Positions 35,551-44,415 of a DNA stretch of 64,000 nt are shown here, piece by piece. The notes under the pieces are model-generated. The model was not told the origin of the DNA. It searched no databases and was given only the letters and a program-made list of their open reading frames with translations. Source of the DNA: Billgrantia saliphila (GTDB lineage Bacteria > Pseudomonadota > Gammaproteobacteria > Pseudomonadales > Halomonadaceae); NCBI RefSeq assembly GCF_002930105.1, contig NZ_PJRN01000001.1:372001-436000 (forward strand), in the 5' to 3' direction. Position numbers and translations under genes: made by a program. The stretch's first letter is position 1, and each line of letters opens with the position of its first letter.

Positions 35551-36027
35551 TTATTGCACGATGAACTCGGTGAACAGCACGTCCTGGACTTCCAGGGGCG
35601 GCTGAGGCTCGGTCAGCGGCTCGGCCAGCGTGGCGATGACCTCCTCGCCCAGGCGGCGCTTACCTTCCGGTGAGGTAAGTTCGCTTGCCTGCTTGCCGGA
35701 GAACAGCATCAGCAGGCGGCTGCGAACCTGAGGCATGTGCTCGGTGAGAATGGCACGTGTCTCGTCATTGCCGACCTTGAGCGAAATGCCGGTATAAAGC
35801 AGGCGCGAGCCGTAGCTGTCATCGGCCAGATTGACCGTGAACGGATCGATCTTGACGAAGATAGGCGCTTTGCGCTCGAGCTGCTGCGTCTGGGCATTGC
35901 CTTCGTCAGCCCCGTTGCGGTCGCTCATGACCATATAGATCGCCGCTGCGGCAGCGCCCGTGGAGAGCAGAACCAGCAGTATCATCAGCCACAGGAGCTT
36001 GGAGGAGCCACCCGTCGATTTCGCCAT
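35551..36027 (-). CDS. fliL: Flagellar stator-associated protein FliL
   Basis: FliL is a single-pass inner-membrane protein around the stator that aids torque generation. The 158-residue product has one transmembrane helix near residues 10-33 (LLWLMILLVLLSTGAAAAAI) and the periplasmic FliL core (FVKIDPFTVNLADDSYGSRL). It lies between fliK and fliM, separated from fliK by 106 bp that contain a hairpin (GGCCTGT with ACAGGCC) and no recognisable promoter. Confidence 0.95.
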   Translation of the reverse strand: MAKSTGGSSKLLWLMILLVLLSTGAAAAAIYMVMSDRNGADEGNAQTQQLERKAPIFVKIDPFTVNLADDSYGSRLLYTGISLKVGNDETRAILTEHMPQVRSRLLMLFSGKQASELTSPEGKRRLGEEVIATLAEPLTEPQPPLEVQDVLFTEFIVQ

Positions 36028-36133
36028 TACCGTGCCTTTCGTGTCGTTGCAACCGTTGAAGGGATTATGTCGGAGATGCGCGGCCTGTGAAGGGGGGAAC
36101 AGGCCACGCGAAAGGGGCTATCTTGCCTTTTTG

Positions 36134-37408
36134 TCACGCGTAGAGATTGACGCGTCCATCCAGAGAGAGCTGGGTCGACAGGGCATCGTGCCCTTCGTCG
36201 CCCATGAGCATCGCATCGTCACCTTGTCCCGGAGCGGAGCGGCTCTGCTGTCCACCATTGCCGGCGAATGCCTGGGCGTCGCGCTGACGCTGATCCCCGA
36301 CGGAGGTCTCGCCCAGGCTGATGCCTTGCTCGGCAAGCGACTCGCGCAACTGGGGAATTGCCTGCTCGATCACCTGGCGGACCAGGGCATGCGCCGACAG
36401 GAACTGCGCCTGGGCACCCTGTTCAGTGACCTTCAGCGTAACCGATAGCGGTCCCAGTTCGGCCGGATGGAGATGCATCTCGATGCGCTGCTCCCCGCCA
36501 TGTCGGGCGAACTGCACCAGCTGCTGGCCCAACTGGCCGGGCCAGGCGGGGCTCTGCAGAGGAGCGCTCAGACTGGTCTGGGCGGGCATCGGTGCGGTCG
36601 CTTGAGCGCCCGAGGCGGTGATGCCGGGTGAAGCGACCGAAGGGGCAAGCGAAGCCGATTCCGGCACGAAGCCACCCCGCGAGGCATCGCTGGCGGCGCG
36701 CAGCTCGGCACCGTTGGCCTGGATGCCGTTGGGTTGGAGAGATGTCGCGCGGGTCGAGGCGAGTTCGGTGCTGCGCGTGGCCGCTTCGGCGCCATCGCGG
36801 GCCGGGGTGGCACCCGCGAGCAGCGGATTCGCCGCCTCCGCGCGCGTCATGACGCGCTGGGTGTCCGCGTTCGCAGGCATCTCTGCCAACTGAGTGACAC
36901 CGGGCAGGGGAGCCGGGTTGCGTTCGGCGGCACCCTGTGACTTGAGCGCGACATCCATCGGGACCGACACCAGCGCAACGGCATCGGTCGCCGCATCGGG
37001 CAGCGGCGTCTCACCGGCCTGGGACAGTTCGGTCGGCAGCAGTGCCGGGTTCGGCAGGGCGGCATCGGTCGCCCCGGATTGCCACTGCTGGGTCTCCTCG
37101 ATCAGCGCCAGGCGGGCCATGATCTCGTCGAGGAGAGCGTCGCTGCCGCCCGAACCCGATTCACCGTCAGCCTGGGACAGACGGGCATCGAGCGCTTGCA
37201 GAAGCGTCTGATGCGCGGCCATGGTCGACGGCAGCGCGCCATAGGCGGCGTTCTCCAGCACCGGAACCGACTCACCACTGGCGGCATGGGCGGCGCTGCC
37301 GGCATTGGCCAGGGCCAGGGCGAATGGTCCGCTCTGACCGGCGAGGCCTGGCTCCAGCTTGCCGGTGGGCTGGGTTGGCAGTGCGGCCAGAATCATTTGT
37401 ATATTCAT
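36134..37408 (-). CDS. fliK: Flagellar hook-length control protein FliK
   Basis: FliK measures hook length and switches export specificity through FlhB. The 424-residue product has a long low-complexity Ala/Pro/Glu-rich ruler region and the conserved C-terminal FliK domain (RIEMHLHPAELGPLSVTLKV, then LRESLAEQGISLGETSVGDQ). Only the C-terminus is expected to be conserved, as seen. It is followed by fliL. Confidence 0.94.
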   Translation of the reverse strand: MNIQMILAALPTQPTGKLEPGLAGQSGPFALALANAGSAAHAASGESVPVLENAAYGALPSTMAAHQTLLQALDARLSQADGESGSGGSDALLDEIMARLALIEETQQWQSGATDAALPNPALLPTELSQAGETPLPDAATDAVALVSVPMDVALKSQGAAERNPAPLPGVTQLAEMPANADTQRVMTRAEAANPLLAGATPARDGAEAATRSTELASTRATSLQPNGIQANGAELRAASDASRGGFVPESASLAPSVASPGITASGAQATAPMPAQTSLSAPLQSPAWPGQLGQQLVQFARHGGEQRIEMHLHPAELGPLSVTLKVTEQGAQAQFLSAHALVRQVIEQAIPQLRESLAEQGISLGETSVGDQRQRDAQAFAGNGGQQSRSAPGQGDDAMLMGDEGHDALSTQLSLDGRVNLYA

Positions 37409-37427
37409 CGTTATCTCCTAGACCGAG

Positions 37428-37883
37428 TCACTGTGCATGCTCGGTGCGCTGGCGCAAAAGCCGTCCTGCCGCCATTTCATCGCTGGTGCGCTGCTCTCGG
37501 CGAGATTCCTGGCGTTGATGCTCGGCCTCTCGGCGCGATGCCAGGGTATCGAAGGCCGATAGGCGCTTCTGTTCCTGTTGCCACTGCTGCTGGCTCTGCT
37601 GGACGCGACGCTGCTGGGCGTTCAGCGCCTCTCTGGCCCGCTGCAGGGCGGCATCCAGCGAGGCGAGAAACTGTTGATAGTTGTGCATGCTGGCGGGGTC
37701 GATACCGTCGCGCATGGCCTGTTGCAGGCGCTCGGCATACTCGAGTCGATAGCGGTTGAGCGACTCCAGTTGGGCGGCCACCTGGCGCTCACTCTGTCGC
37801 TCACCCGCCAGCATCTGGCCTGCCTGGTCGCGGGCGTCGCGGGCCAGGTCGCTCAACATGGCGAGTTGTGACGATGCACTCAT
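37428..37883 (-). CDS. fliJ: Flagellar export chaperone FliJ
   Basis: FliJ is the coiled-coil stalk of the export ATPase, acting with FliI and FlhA. The 151-residue protein is nearly all helical and rich in Gln, Arg and Glu. Its start overlaps the fliI stop (ATGA) and fliK begins 19 bp after its stop. Identity rests on coiled-coil composition, length and position. Confidence 0.9.
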   Translation of the reverse strand: MSASSQLAMLSDLARDARDQAGQMLAGERQSERQVAAQLESLNRYRLEYAERLQQAMRDGIDPASMHNYQQFLASLDAALQRAREALNAQQRRVQQSQQQWQQEQKRLSAFDTLASRREAEHQRQESRREQRTSDEMAAGRLLRQRTEHAQ

Positions 37884-39280
37884 TGCCTGACTCCTAGGGT
37901 CTCAGCAAGACGCTGTCGAGAGGCCTCTATAGAGGCGTTTTCGTTCATCCTCTGCTGCAGGAAGTGCTCCAGCAGCGGGTAGCGCTGGACGGCTTCGTCC
38001 AGTTGCGGATCGTTTCCCGGGCTGTAGGCGCCAACGCTGATCAGGTCGCGGTTGCGCTGGTAGCGCGAGAAGAGGCGCTTGAAGACCTGGGTCATCGAGA
38101 GCTGATCGTCGTCGATGATGTGCGTCATCACGCGACTGATCGAGGCTTCGATGTCGATCGCCGGGTAATGACCGGCTTCGGCCAGCGTGCGCGACAGTAC
38201 AATATGGCCATCGAGAATGGCGCGAGCCGAGTCGGCGATGGGGTCCTGCTGGTCGTCGCCTTCGGTGAGCACGGTGTAGAAAGCCGTGATCGAGCCGCGA
38301 CCGCGCTCGGCGTTGCCGGCTCGCTCCACCAGGCTGGGGATCTTGGCGAACACCGACGGCGGATAGCCCTTGGTAGCGGGCGGTTCGCCGATGGCCAGAG
38401 CGATCTCGCGCTGGGCCATGGCGTAGCGCGTGAGTGAATCCATGATCAGCAGCACGTTCTTGCCCTGGTCGCGGAATCCTTCGGCCAGTCGGGTGGCATA
38501 GGCGGCTCCCTGCAGGCGCTGCAACGGCGAGGTGTCGGCCGGTGCGGCCACCACCACGGCGCGACGACGCCCCTCCGCCCCGAGTATGTTGTCGATGAAG
38601 TCCTGCACCTCGCGGCCTCGCTCACCGATCAGCCCCACCACGATGACATCGGCTCCGGTGTAGCGAGCCATCATACCGAGCAGTACCGATTTGCCCACGC
38701 CGGAGCCGGCGAACAGCCCCATGCGCTGCCCACGACCCACGCTGAGCAGAGCATTGATGGCACGTATGCCAACGTCGATCTGCTCGTTGATCGGTGCGCG
38801 CTTGAGCGGGTTGAGCGGCGGAGTGGAGAGCGGGGCGCGGGGGGCGCTATCCAGCGGACCGAATCCATCGAGGGGTTCGCCATTGCCGTCGACTACGCGG
38901 CCGAGCAGCGATTCGCCGAGCGGGAATCGGCGCGCGGCGTGGTCGGGACCATCGCCGAGCGGGAAGACTCGGGCGCCGGGCATCAAACCGGTGATTTCGG
39001 AGAGTGGCATGAGGAACAGACGTTCGCCATTGAAGCCGACGACTTCGGCTTCGGCAAAGCGCGGCGGCTCGCTGCCACCCGGCGAGAGCAGCTCGATGCG
39101 GCAGGCGTTGCCGAGGGCCACGCGCAGGCCAACGGCCTCGATCACCATGCCGGTGGCGCGTAGCACCCGGCCGCTGGTGCGATAGCCGGGCACAGTTTCC
39201 ACGCGCTCACGGACGTGCTGCAGCGTCTGCTGCCAGCGTGTCTGGTGCGCATTGGGGCGTGTTGCCATTGCGTCGGCCAT
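37880..39280 (-). CDS. fliI: Flagellum-specific ATPase FliI
   Basis: FliI is the hexameric ATPase of the export apparatus. The 466-residue protein has the Walker A loop [15 protein letters not shown], the Walker B region [19 protein letters not shown] and the [20 protein letters not shown] segment diagnostic of type III ATPases. I chose the ATG at 39280 ([12 protein letters not shown]); a second ATG at 39268 is equally possible and the longer open frame (to 39427) is inside fliH. It follows fliH by 19 bp. Confidence 0.97.
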   Translation of the reverse strand: MADAMATRPNAHQTRWQQTLQHVRERVETVPGYRTSGRVLRATGMVIEAVGLRVALGNACRIELLSPGGSEPPRFAEAEVVGFNGERLFLMPLSEITGLMPGARVFPLGDGPDHAARRFPLGESLLGRVVDGNGEPLDGFGPLDSAPRAPLSTPPLNPLKRAPINEQIDVGIRAINALLSVGRGQRMGLFAGSGVGKSVLLGMMARYTGADVIVVGLIGERGREVQDFIDNILGAEGRRRAVVVAAPADTSPLQRLQGAAYATRLAEGFRDQGKNVLLIMDSLTRYAMAQREIALAIGEPPATKGYPPSVFAKIPSLVERAGNAERGRGSITAFYTVLTEGDDQQDPIADSARAILDGHIVLSRTLAEAGHYPAIDIEASISRVMTHIIDDDQLSMTQVFKRLFSRYQRNRDLISVGAYSPGNDPQLDEAVQRYPLLEHFLQQRMNENASIEASRQRLAETLGVRQ

Positions 39281-39299
39281 GTTCGTGCTGTGCCTCTGT

Positions 39300-40064
39300 T
39301 TATTCGTCAATGCCTTGATCGTTATCGGTGCTGTCGTTGTCGGCCGCAGTCGAGCGCCGCCGCCGAACCTGGGATTTGATGGCCTCCCAACGCGTTTCCC
39401 AGGTGGCGTCGAGTTCGCCGTTGGCACTGGTTACGCGGCAGCCGCCTCGGGTCAACTGGTCGTCGGGCTGCAGTTTCCAGCCGGCGGCGGCAAGCTCGGA
39501 CCCCAGGTGCTCCTCGACCAGCCGATGATCCAGCGGGTTGAGCCAGAGTCGCTGTTGACCGATGAGCGGTGGCTCGGTGTGAAGCAGCGCCCTGATCAGC
39601 TCCAGTACCTGCCGGGGACGAGCCTTGAGCGCATCGCCGGCCAGTTGATAGCCGGTCGACAGGGCCAGCTCCACCAGGTCGCTGGCGATGTCTTCGTCGA
39701 TCCCGGCCAATGCTTCGGAGAACTGCTCCGCCAAGGGTTTGATCGGTGCGACCATCTCTCGTGTGAGCTGCTGCAATTCGCGCTGCGCCTCCTGTCGTCC
39801 CTCTTCGAGCCCTTGTGCGTGCCCTTCGGTACGACCGGCCTCGAAACCGGCCTGGTAGCCTTCTTCGCGGGCTTCGCGCATGATCTTTTCGCGCAGCGCC
39901 TTGAGTTCGGCTTGGCGCTGGAACTGTTCGCGCCGACGCGCCTCCTGGGCCGGATCGCGCTCGCGCGGTGTCGCCTCGCTCCGGACCTCGCGCTGGAGTT
40001 CCCCCATCTGCCAGCGCTGCCATGGCGCGTGGCGTTCGGAAGAGGAGGGAGCGCGCTCAGACAT
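39300..40064 (-). CDS. fliH: Flagellar export ATPase regulator FliH
   Basis: FliH binds FliI and FliN and delivers the ATPase to the C ring. The 254-residue product has a charged N-terminal coiled coil with GxxxG-type repeats ([20 protein letters not shown], a FliH hallmark) and a C-terminal domain like V-type ATPase subunit E. The ATG at 40064 has GGAGAAG at good spacing and overlaps the fliG stop by 8 bp. Confidence 0.94.
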   Translation of the reverse strand: MSERAPSSSERHAPWQRWQMGELQREVRSEATPRERDPAQEARRREQFQRQAELKALREKIMREAREEGYQAGFEAGRTEGHAQGLEEGRQEAQRELQQLTREMVAPIKPLAEQFSEALAGIDEDIASDLVELALSTGYQLAGDALKARPRQVLELIRALLHTEPPLIGQQRLWLNPLDHRLVEEHLGSELAAAGWKLQPDDQLTRGGCRVTSANGELDATWETRWEAIKSQVRRRRSTAADNDSTDNDQGIDE

Positions 40065-41061
40065 AGGTATCTTCTCCACCGCTCAGCACGATCTCGCCGG
40101 AGTCGGCCAGACGGCGCACCACCTGAAGGATCGCCTTCTGCTCGGCTTCCACCTGGGAGACGCGGATCGGTCCGCGGGCTTCCATGTCCTCGCGCATCAA
40201 ATCGGCGGCGCGGCGAGACATGTTGCGCAGGAACTTCTCCATGAGTCCCTCCGGCGCTCCTTTGAGAGCCACCACGAGCGAGTTGGTGTCGATCTCCTTG
40301 AGCAGCAGCTGGATGCTGCGATCGTCGAGGTCCATGAGGTTCTCGAACAGGAACATTTCGTCGATGATCTTCTGCGCCAGATCTTCGCTGTGGGCGCGTA
40401 CCGTCTCGATCGCGGTCTCCTCCAGCGAGGAATTCATCAGGTTGAGGATTTCCGCCGCCGTTCTCACGCCGCCCATCTTGCTGCGCTTGAGGTTCTGCCC
40501 GTCGAGCATGCCCGAGAGCACTTCGGTGAGTTCCTGCAGAGCGGCGGGCTGCACGCCGCTGAAGGTGGCGATACGCAGCACTACGTCATTGCGCAGCTTG
40601 TCGTCGAACAATTCGAGAATGTCGGCGGCCTGATGGCGCTCGAGGTGGACCAGGATGGTGGCGATGATCTGCGGATGCTCGTCGCGGATCAGCTCGGCTA
40701 CCATCGAGGCTTCCATCAGGTTGAGCGAATCGATGCCGCTGCTGCTGCCCTGGCTCTCGAGGATGTCCTCGATCAGGCTGGTGGCGCGTTCGCTGCCCAG
40801 CGCCTTGGTCAGCACCGAGCGGATGTGGTCGCTCGAGTTGAGGTTCAGCGCGATGAACTCCTCGGTCTCGCGATGGAACTCCAGCATCACCTGCTGCATG
40901 TCCTCGTGCGACACCTGATCGAGCTCGGCCATCTCCATGCTGAGCTGCTGGATCTCCTTCGGCGCGAGATACTTGAAGATCTCAGCCGCGCTGTCCTCGT
41001 CGAGGGCCAGCATCAGGATGGCGCTACGGCGTGCGCCGGTCATTGGCTTGGCACTACTCAT
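40057..41061 (-). CDS. fliG: Flagellar motor switch protein FliG
   Basis: FliG is the C-ring rotor protein that contacts the stator. The 334-residue product has all three FliG domains, including RSAILMLALDEDSAAEIFKY at the N-terminus, the EHPQIIATILVHLERHQAAD central motif, and FLFENLMDLDDRSIQLLLKE in the C-terminal torque domain with its charged residues. It overlaps fliF upstream and fliH downstream by 8 bp each. Confidence 0.97.
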   Translation of the reverse strand: MSSAKPMTGARRSAILMLALDEDSAAEIFKYLAPKEIQQLSMEMAELDQVSHEDMQQVMLEFHRETEEFIALNLNSSDHIRSVLTKALGSERATSLIEDILESQGSSSGIDSLNLMEASMVAELIRDEHPQIIATILVHLERHQAADILELFDDKLRNDVVLRIATFSGVQPAALQELTEVLSGMLDGQNLKRSKMGGVRTAAEILNLMNSSLEETAIETVRAHSEDLAQKIIDEMFLFENLMDLDDRSIQLLLKEIDTNSLVVALKGAPEGLMEKFLRNMSRRAADLMREDMEARGPIRVSQVEAEQKAILQVVRRLADSGEIVLSGGEDTYV

Positions 41062-42793
41062 GCTTGTTCATCCAGCTGCGTACGATCATGGCGATCATGC
41101 GTGGATCCTCCTGGGCGAGCTCACGCAGCTCGGCCAGATGGTCTTCGTAGGCCGACGAGCGACGCTTGCGCTTGGGCTTCTGGTAGGGGCGAAGGTCGTC
41201 ATCGTCCCCATCGGATTCGAGTTCACCCTCGGCGACTTCCGAATCATCACCAACCCGTACCTGCAGGCCGGTGCCGGGAGCGTTGGCCAATACCGGCTGC
41301 TGGGTATGGCGCTTGATCAGCGGGCGCAGGATCAGCAGGTAGCCGAGCAGGGCGCCCAGGGCGACGAGCAGATAACGACCCAGGGTAAGAGCGAGCTCGT
41401 GCACCTCGGGTGACTGCCACCATTCGAGGGCTTCTTCGTCCTCCAGCACGCGGCTGAACGGGCTATTGACCACTTCGATCTCGTCGCCGCGCGCCTGCGA
41501 GAAGCCGATGGCTTGGCGAACCAGGCGCTCGATCTGGGCGACTTCGACGTCGCTGAGCGGAACCCGCTGCCATTCGCCTTCCTCGTCGCGTTCCTCACGA
41601 TAGTCGACGACCACCGCGGCGGTGAGGCGCATCACCTGTCCCTGACGATGCTGGACATGCGAAACGCTGCGGTCGACCTCGTAGTTCACGACGTCGTCCT
41701 GCTGCAGGTTGTTCAGTGCCCGCAGGTTCTCCTGCGCTTCCTCGGCCAGTTCGCCGTTCTCGTCTTCCGGCAGCTCGATGGGCGAGGGGGCCGTGCCGGG
41801 AGGGGTGTTGCTCAGCGCGCCGGGAATGCCCATGGCAACACCGTCGCCGCCGTTAAAGGAGAGACTGGACTGACGACTGCGTACCGCCGCTTCATTGGGC
41901 GGCTGGTTGGGGCCGTAGCGCTCCGAGGTTTCCTCTCGGCGGGAGAAGTCTACCTGGGCCGTCACCTGGGCGCGCACGTTCTGCTGGCCGAGAATGGGGG
42001 CCAGGATATTCTCGATGCGCTGGCGGAAGGAGCGCTCGACCTCGGCAACATAGTCGAGCTGGGTAGCGTCCAGGCCGCGGCCCTGTGCGTTCGGCTGCGA
42101 CAGCAGGCGGCCGTTCTGGTCGACCACGGTGACGTTTTCCGAGGCCAGGTCCGGCACGCTGCTGGATACCATATGAATGATGGCGCTGACCTGACTGTCG
42201 CCGATGGTGCGACCCGACTCCAGTGTCACGATGACGGATGCCTTGCCCGGTTCACGGTCGCGTACGAAAACGGAGGAACGCGCCATGGCCAGGTGGACGC
42301 GGGCGCGGGCGACCGGTCCGAGGGATTCGATCGATCGCGATAGCTCGCCTTCGAGTCCGCGCTGATAGTTGACCTGCTCGGCGAACTCGCTCACGCCAAA
42401 GGCCTGGTTGTCCATCAGCTCGAAGCCGACGTTGCCGCCATGCGGCAATCCCTGTTCGGCGAGCTGGAGCCGTAAGCTATGCACGGACTCGCCCGGCACC
42501 AGCAGTGCCGAGCCGCCTTCGCTGAAACGATAGGCAATGCCGCGACTGTCGAGCTCATTGATGATGCGCCCGCCGTCGGCTTCGGAAAGGTTGCTGTAGA
42601 GCACGCGATACTCGGGGGCTCTCGCCCACATCAGCAAAGCGACCACGATCGCGATCACGGCGGCGCCGCCGATCAGTATGGCGATCAGCGGATTGCCGCT
42701 CAGCTGCTGCTGAAGGCGTGCCAGCACCGCCGCCGGAGGGGCGCTGCTGGCTGTCGAGTCCTGACGACCCTGGGTGGTGGCGCCGTTGCTCAT
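41054..42793 (-). CDS. fliF: Flagellar MS-ring protein FliF
   Basis: FliF forms the MS ring in the inner membrane, the base on which the rotor and export gate assemble. The 579-residue protein has an N-terminal helix near 34-56 (NPLIAILIGGAAVIAIVVAL), the periplasmic ring-building modules (EYRVLYSNLSEADGGRII, RVHLAMARSSVFVRDREPGK), a second helix near residue 475 and a cytoplasmic FliG-binding tail (AELRELAQEDPRMIAMIVRS). I chose the ATG at 42793; the open frame reaches 42898 but that part is not FliF-like. It is divergent from fliE. Confidence 0.96.
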   Translation of the reverse strand: MSNGATTQGRQDSTASSAPPAAVLARLQQQLSGNPLIAILIGGAAVIAIVVALLMWARAPEYRVLYSNLSEADGGRIINELDSRGIAYRFSEGGSALLVPGESVHSLRLQLAEQGLPHGGNVGFELMDNQAFGVSEFAEQVNYQRGLEGELSRSIESLGPVARARVHLAMARSSVFVRDREPGKASVIVTLESGRTIGDSQVSAIIHMVSSSVPDLASENVTVVDQNGRLLSQPNAQGRGLDATQLDYVAEVERSFRQRIENILAPILGQQNVRAQVTAQVDFSRREETSERYGPNQPPNEAAVRSRQSSLSFNGGDGVAMGIPGALSNTPPGTAPSPIELPEDENGELAEEAQENLRALNNLQQDDVVNYEVDRSVSHVQHRQGQVMRLTAAVVVDYREERDEEGEWQRVPLSDVEVAQIERLVRQAIGFSQARGDEIEVVNSPFSRVLEDEEALEWWQSPEVHELALTLGRYLLVALGALLGYLLILRPLIKRHTQQPVLANAPGTGLQVRVGDDSEVAEGELESDGDDDDLRPYQKPKRKRRSSAYEDHLAELRELAQEDPRMIAMIVRSWMNKHE

Positions 42794-43085
42794 GCGCACC
42801 CCCACGGGAGAGCGCCGAGGGTCGCTTGGAACTTGTTGCGAGAAGATGGCATTGACTGAATCCGTCCATCGTATTCTGGTACGCCGCACGGGGCGCAACT
42901 GTGATGAACGCTATTATGCGAGTCCCTCTCTAGTCCAAAGGCGGGAAAAGCCTCGTTTTTAGCTGCCATTTGGTCGCTTGGCTATTGAGCGCGACCTGCT
43001 AGCCTTGCACTACATTCGCCAGGGTTCGGTTTTCCTGCCTCGGCAACCATCATCGTAACGGTAACGGACACAAGGGGCGCGGATC

Positions 43086-43415
43086 ATGAGTTCACCCGCT
43101 ATCCAGTCGGCACTGGCCCAGATGCAGTCCTTGGCTACCCAGGCCAGTGGGCAGGTCGGCAAGGGGCAGCAGGTATCCACCCAAGTTGGGGAGGGGGGAT
43201 TTGCCGGCGAGCTGCAGGCCTCGATTCAGCGAATCAATCGCCTGCAGCAGGCTTCGAACGCCAAGGTCATGGCCTTCCAGGCCGGCGACCCTAACGTCGA
43301 GCTCAACGACGTCATGGCCGACATGCAGAAAGCCAGCGTGGCGTTCCAGATGGGCCTGCAGGTGCGCAATCGCCTGGTGACGGCCTATAAAGACGTCATG
43401 AACATGCAGGTCTGA
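43086..43415 (+). CDS. fliE: Flagellar MS-ring/rod adaptor FliE
   Basis: FliE is the small adaptor between the MS ring and the rod. The 109-residue product has the conserved C-terminal half (ELNDVMADMQKASVAFQMGL then QVRNRLVTAYKDVMNMQV). AAGGGGCG lies upstream of the ATG. It is transcribed alone on the plus strand and divergent from fliF across 292 bp that hold no recognisable sigma-28 box, in line with early class transcription. Confidence 0.96.
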   Translation: MSSPAIQSALAQMQSLATQASGQVGKGQQVSTQVGEGGFAGELQASIQRINRLQQASNAKVMAFQAGDPNVELNDVMADMQKASVAFQMGLQVRNRLVTAYKDVMNMQV

Positions 43416-43662
43416 GAAAATACTGCACAAATGGCTGCGCGAGCGAATCGCTGTGTTGCGCGGTGCCGAGGCGTCGGACCGTCGGAAGCCTCACATATAC
43501 CCCATATGCTCCGGTTGACTCGAAACCTACGGTTTCTCGCTCCTCGGGAGCCATCTTTCGGATGGTTGTCGCTTCGCTCGGTTCTGTACTTTGTGCGCCT
43601 TGCGGTTCATCTGGGGGCGCCGAGTCCGCTCGCCTATTTGTTTCAGTATTGTCTTATCCGTA
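43416..43662. other. Intergenic region with several short inverted repeats
   Basis: No credible gene lies in these 247 bp between the convergent fliE and flaG. The region instead has a run of small inverted repeats: GAGGC...GCCTC near 43469-43491, CATAT...ATATG near 43494-43508 and GAAACC-TAC-GGTTTC at 43522-43536. It lacks a clear terminator with a T-tract. It may be a copy of a dispersed intergenic repeat. Confidence 0.3.
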
Positions 43663-44031
43663 TCACACCTTCAGGCTGATCAAGCGCCCCTGCAGTTCTT
43701 CCAGTCGTTCGGCGATGGCCAGTACCTCCTCGCTGGGGATCTGGCGCAGCACGTCGCCAGTTTCCCGATCCACGATACGTGTGACCACTCGGGTGGTCGT
43801 GTCGTTGAGTTCGAACTCGACGCCGTATTGGCGTAGCACCTCGTTGATGCGCTGGATCGGCTCCACCAGGTCGGCCTGGGTCGGCGCACGGCCATGGCTT
43901 TCGGCTTGTGCCAGCATGGTGCCGGCCGTGGGCAGCGAAGCCAGAATGGACTCCTTGCGCTGACGCGGCGAGAGGTCGTGCAGCGCGGAACTGCTCAGGG
44001 CGTGAGTAGCATCGGTCAATGGCGAAGACAT
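43663..44031 (-). CDS. flaG: Flagellar protein FlaG
   Basis: FlaG-family proteins affect filament length and are found beside fliD or fliC in polarly flagellated bacteria. The 122-residue product has the family core in its second half (VEPIQRINEVLRQYGVEFEL, RIVDRETGDVLRQIPSEEVL). It stands apart from fliC and fliD here but is preceded by a good sigma-28 promoter (44116-44142), confirming it as a late gene. Its precise function is not settled in the family. Confidence 0.9.
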   Translation of the reverse strand: MSSPLTDATHALSSSALHDLSPRQRKESILASLPTAGTMLAQAESHGRAPTQADLVEPIQRINEVLRQYGVEFELNDTTTRVVTRIVDRETGDVLRQIPSEEVLAIAERLEELQGRLISLKV

Positions 44032-44115
44032 GTGGTGTTTTCCTTATTGGTATCCTGGCATGCGCTGGTGGCTCGGCATCCCCAGGCCGACCATGGCCGG
44101 CCTTTCCCATTACCC

Positions 44116-44142
44116 CTATCGGCCGCGCGTTTCCTTTCTTTA
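44116..44142 (-). promoter_or_regulatory. Sigma-28 promoter of flaG
   Basis: On the minus strand TAAA (44139-44142), 15 bp and GCCGATAG (44116-44123) differ from the FliA consensus by only the last base. It is 85 bp upstream of the flaG ATG. The 384-bp gap 44032-44415 holds this promoter and the one for the divergent CBS-domain gene. Confidence 0.88.
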
Positions 44143-44279
44143 GGGGAAACCCCGATTTATTGGTGTTTTAATGTCCTGGCCGGTGACGATTGGCATGGCT
44201 GCCAGCGCTGGCAGCGTTGGGTGGATGTATCGGTGCGTTGACGTGCGGCAAGGCGTAGCGGATACAATGAAGTAACGAA

Positions 44280-44309
44280 TTGCTACATTAAGCTTATTCG
44301 TACTGTAAT
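44280..44309 (+). promoter_or_regulatory. Possible sigma-70 promoter of the CBS-PAS-GGDEF-EAL gene
   Basis: TTGCTA (44280-44285) and TGTAAT (44304-44309) are 18 bp apart in an AT-richer stretch about 107 bp before the ATG at 44416. The -35 is weak. Confidence 0.35.
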
Positions 44310-44415
44310 ACGCAGGTTGCTCTTGAGCTCGAAGACCGTTCATGCCGGAATGCCGGCGGACTCGAGAAGGCTCCACCAGAGCCCTCAAGCAGCAGACTCT
44401 CGTCAGTGAGGCGCC

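Noticed and set aside
36070-36125. Hairpin between fliK and fliL as a terminator
   Set aside because: GGCCTGT/ACAGGCC pairs, but no T-tract follows on the minus strand and the genes on both sides belong to one operon.
39880-41316. 478-codon plus-strand ORF opposite fliH-fliG-fliF
   Set aside because: It spans three well-identified genes on the other strand and lacks any motif.
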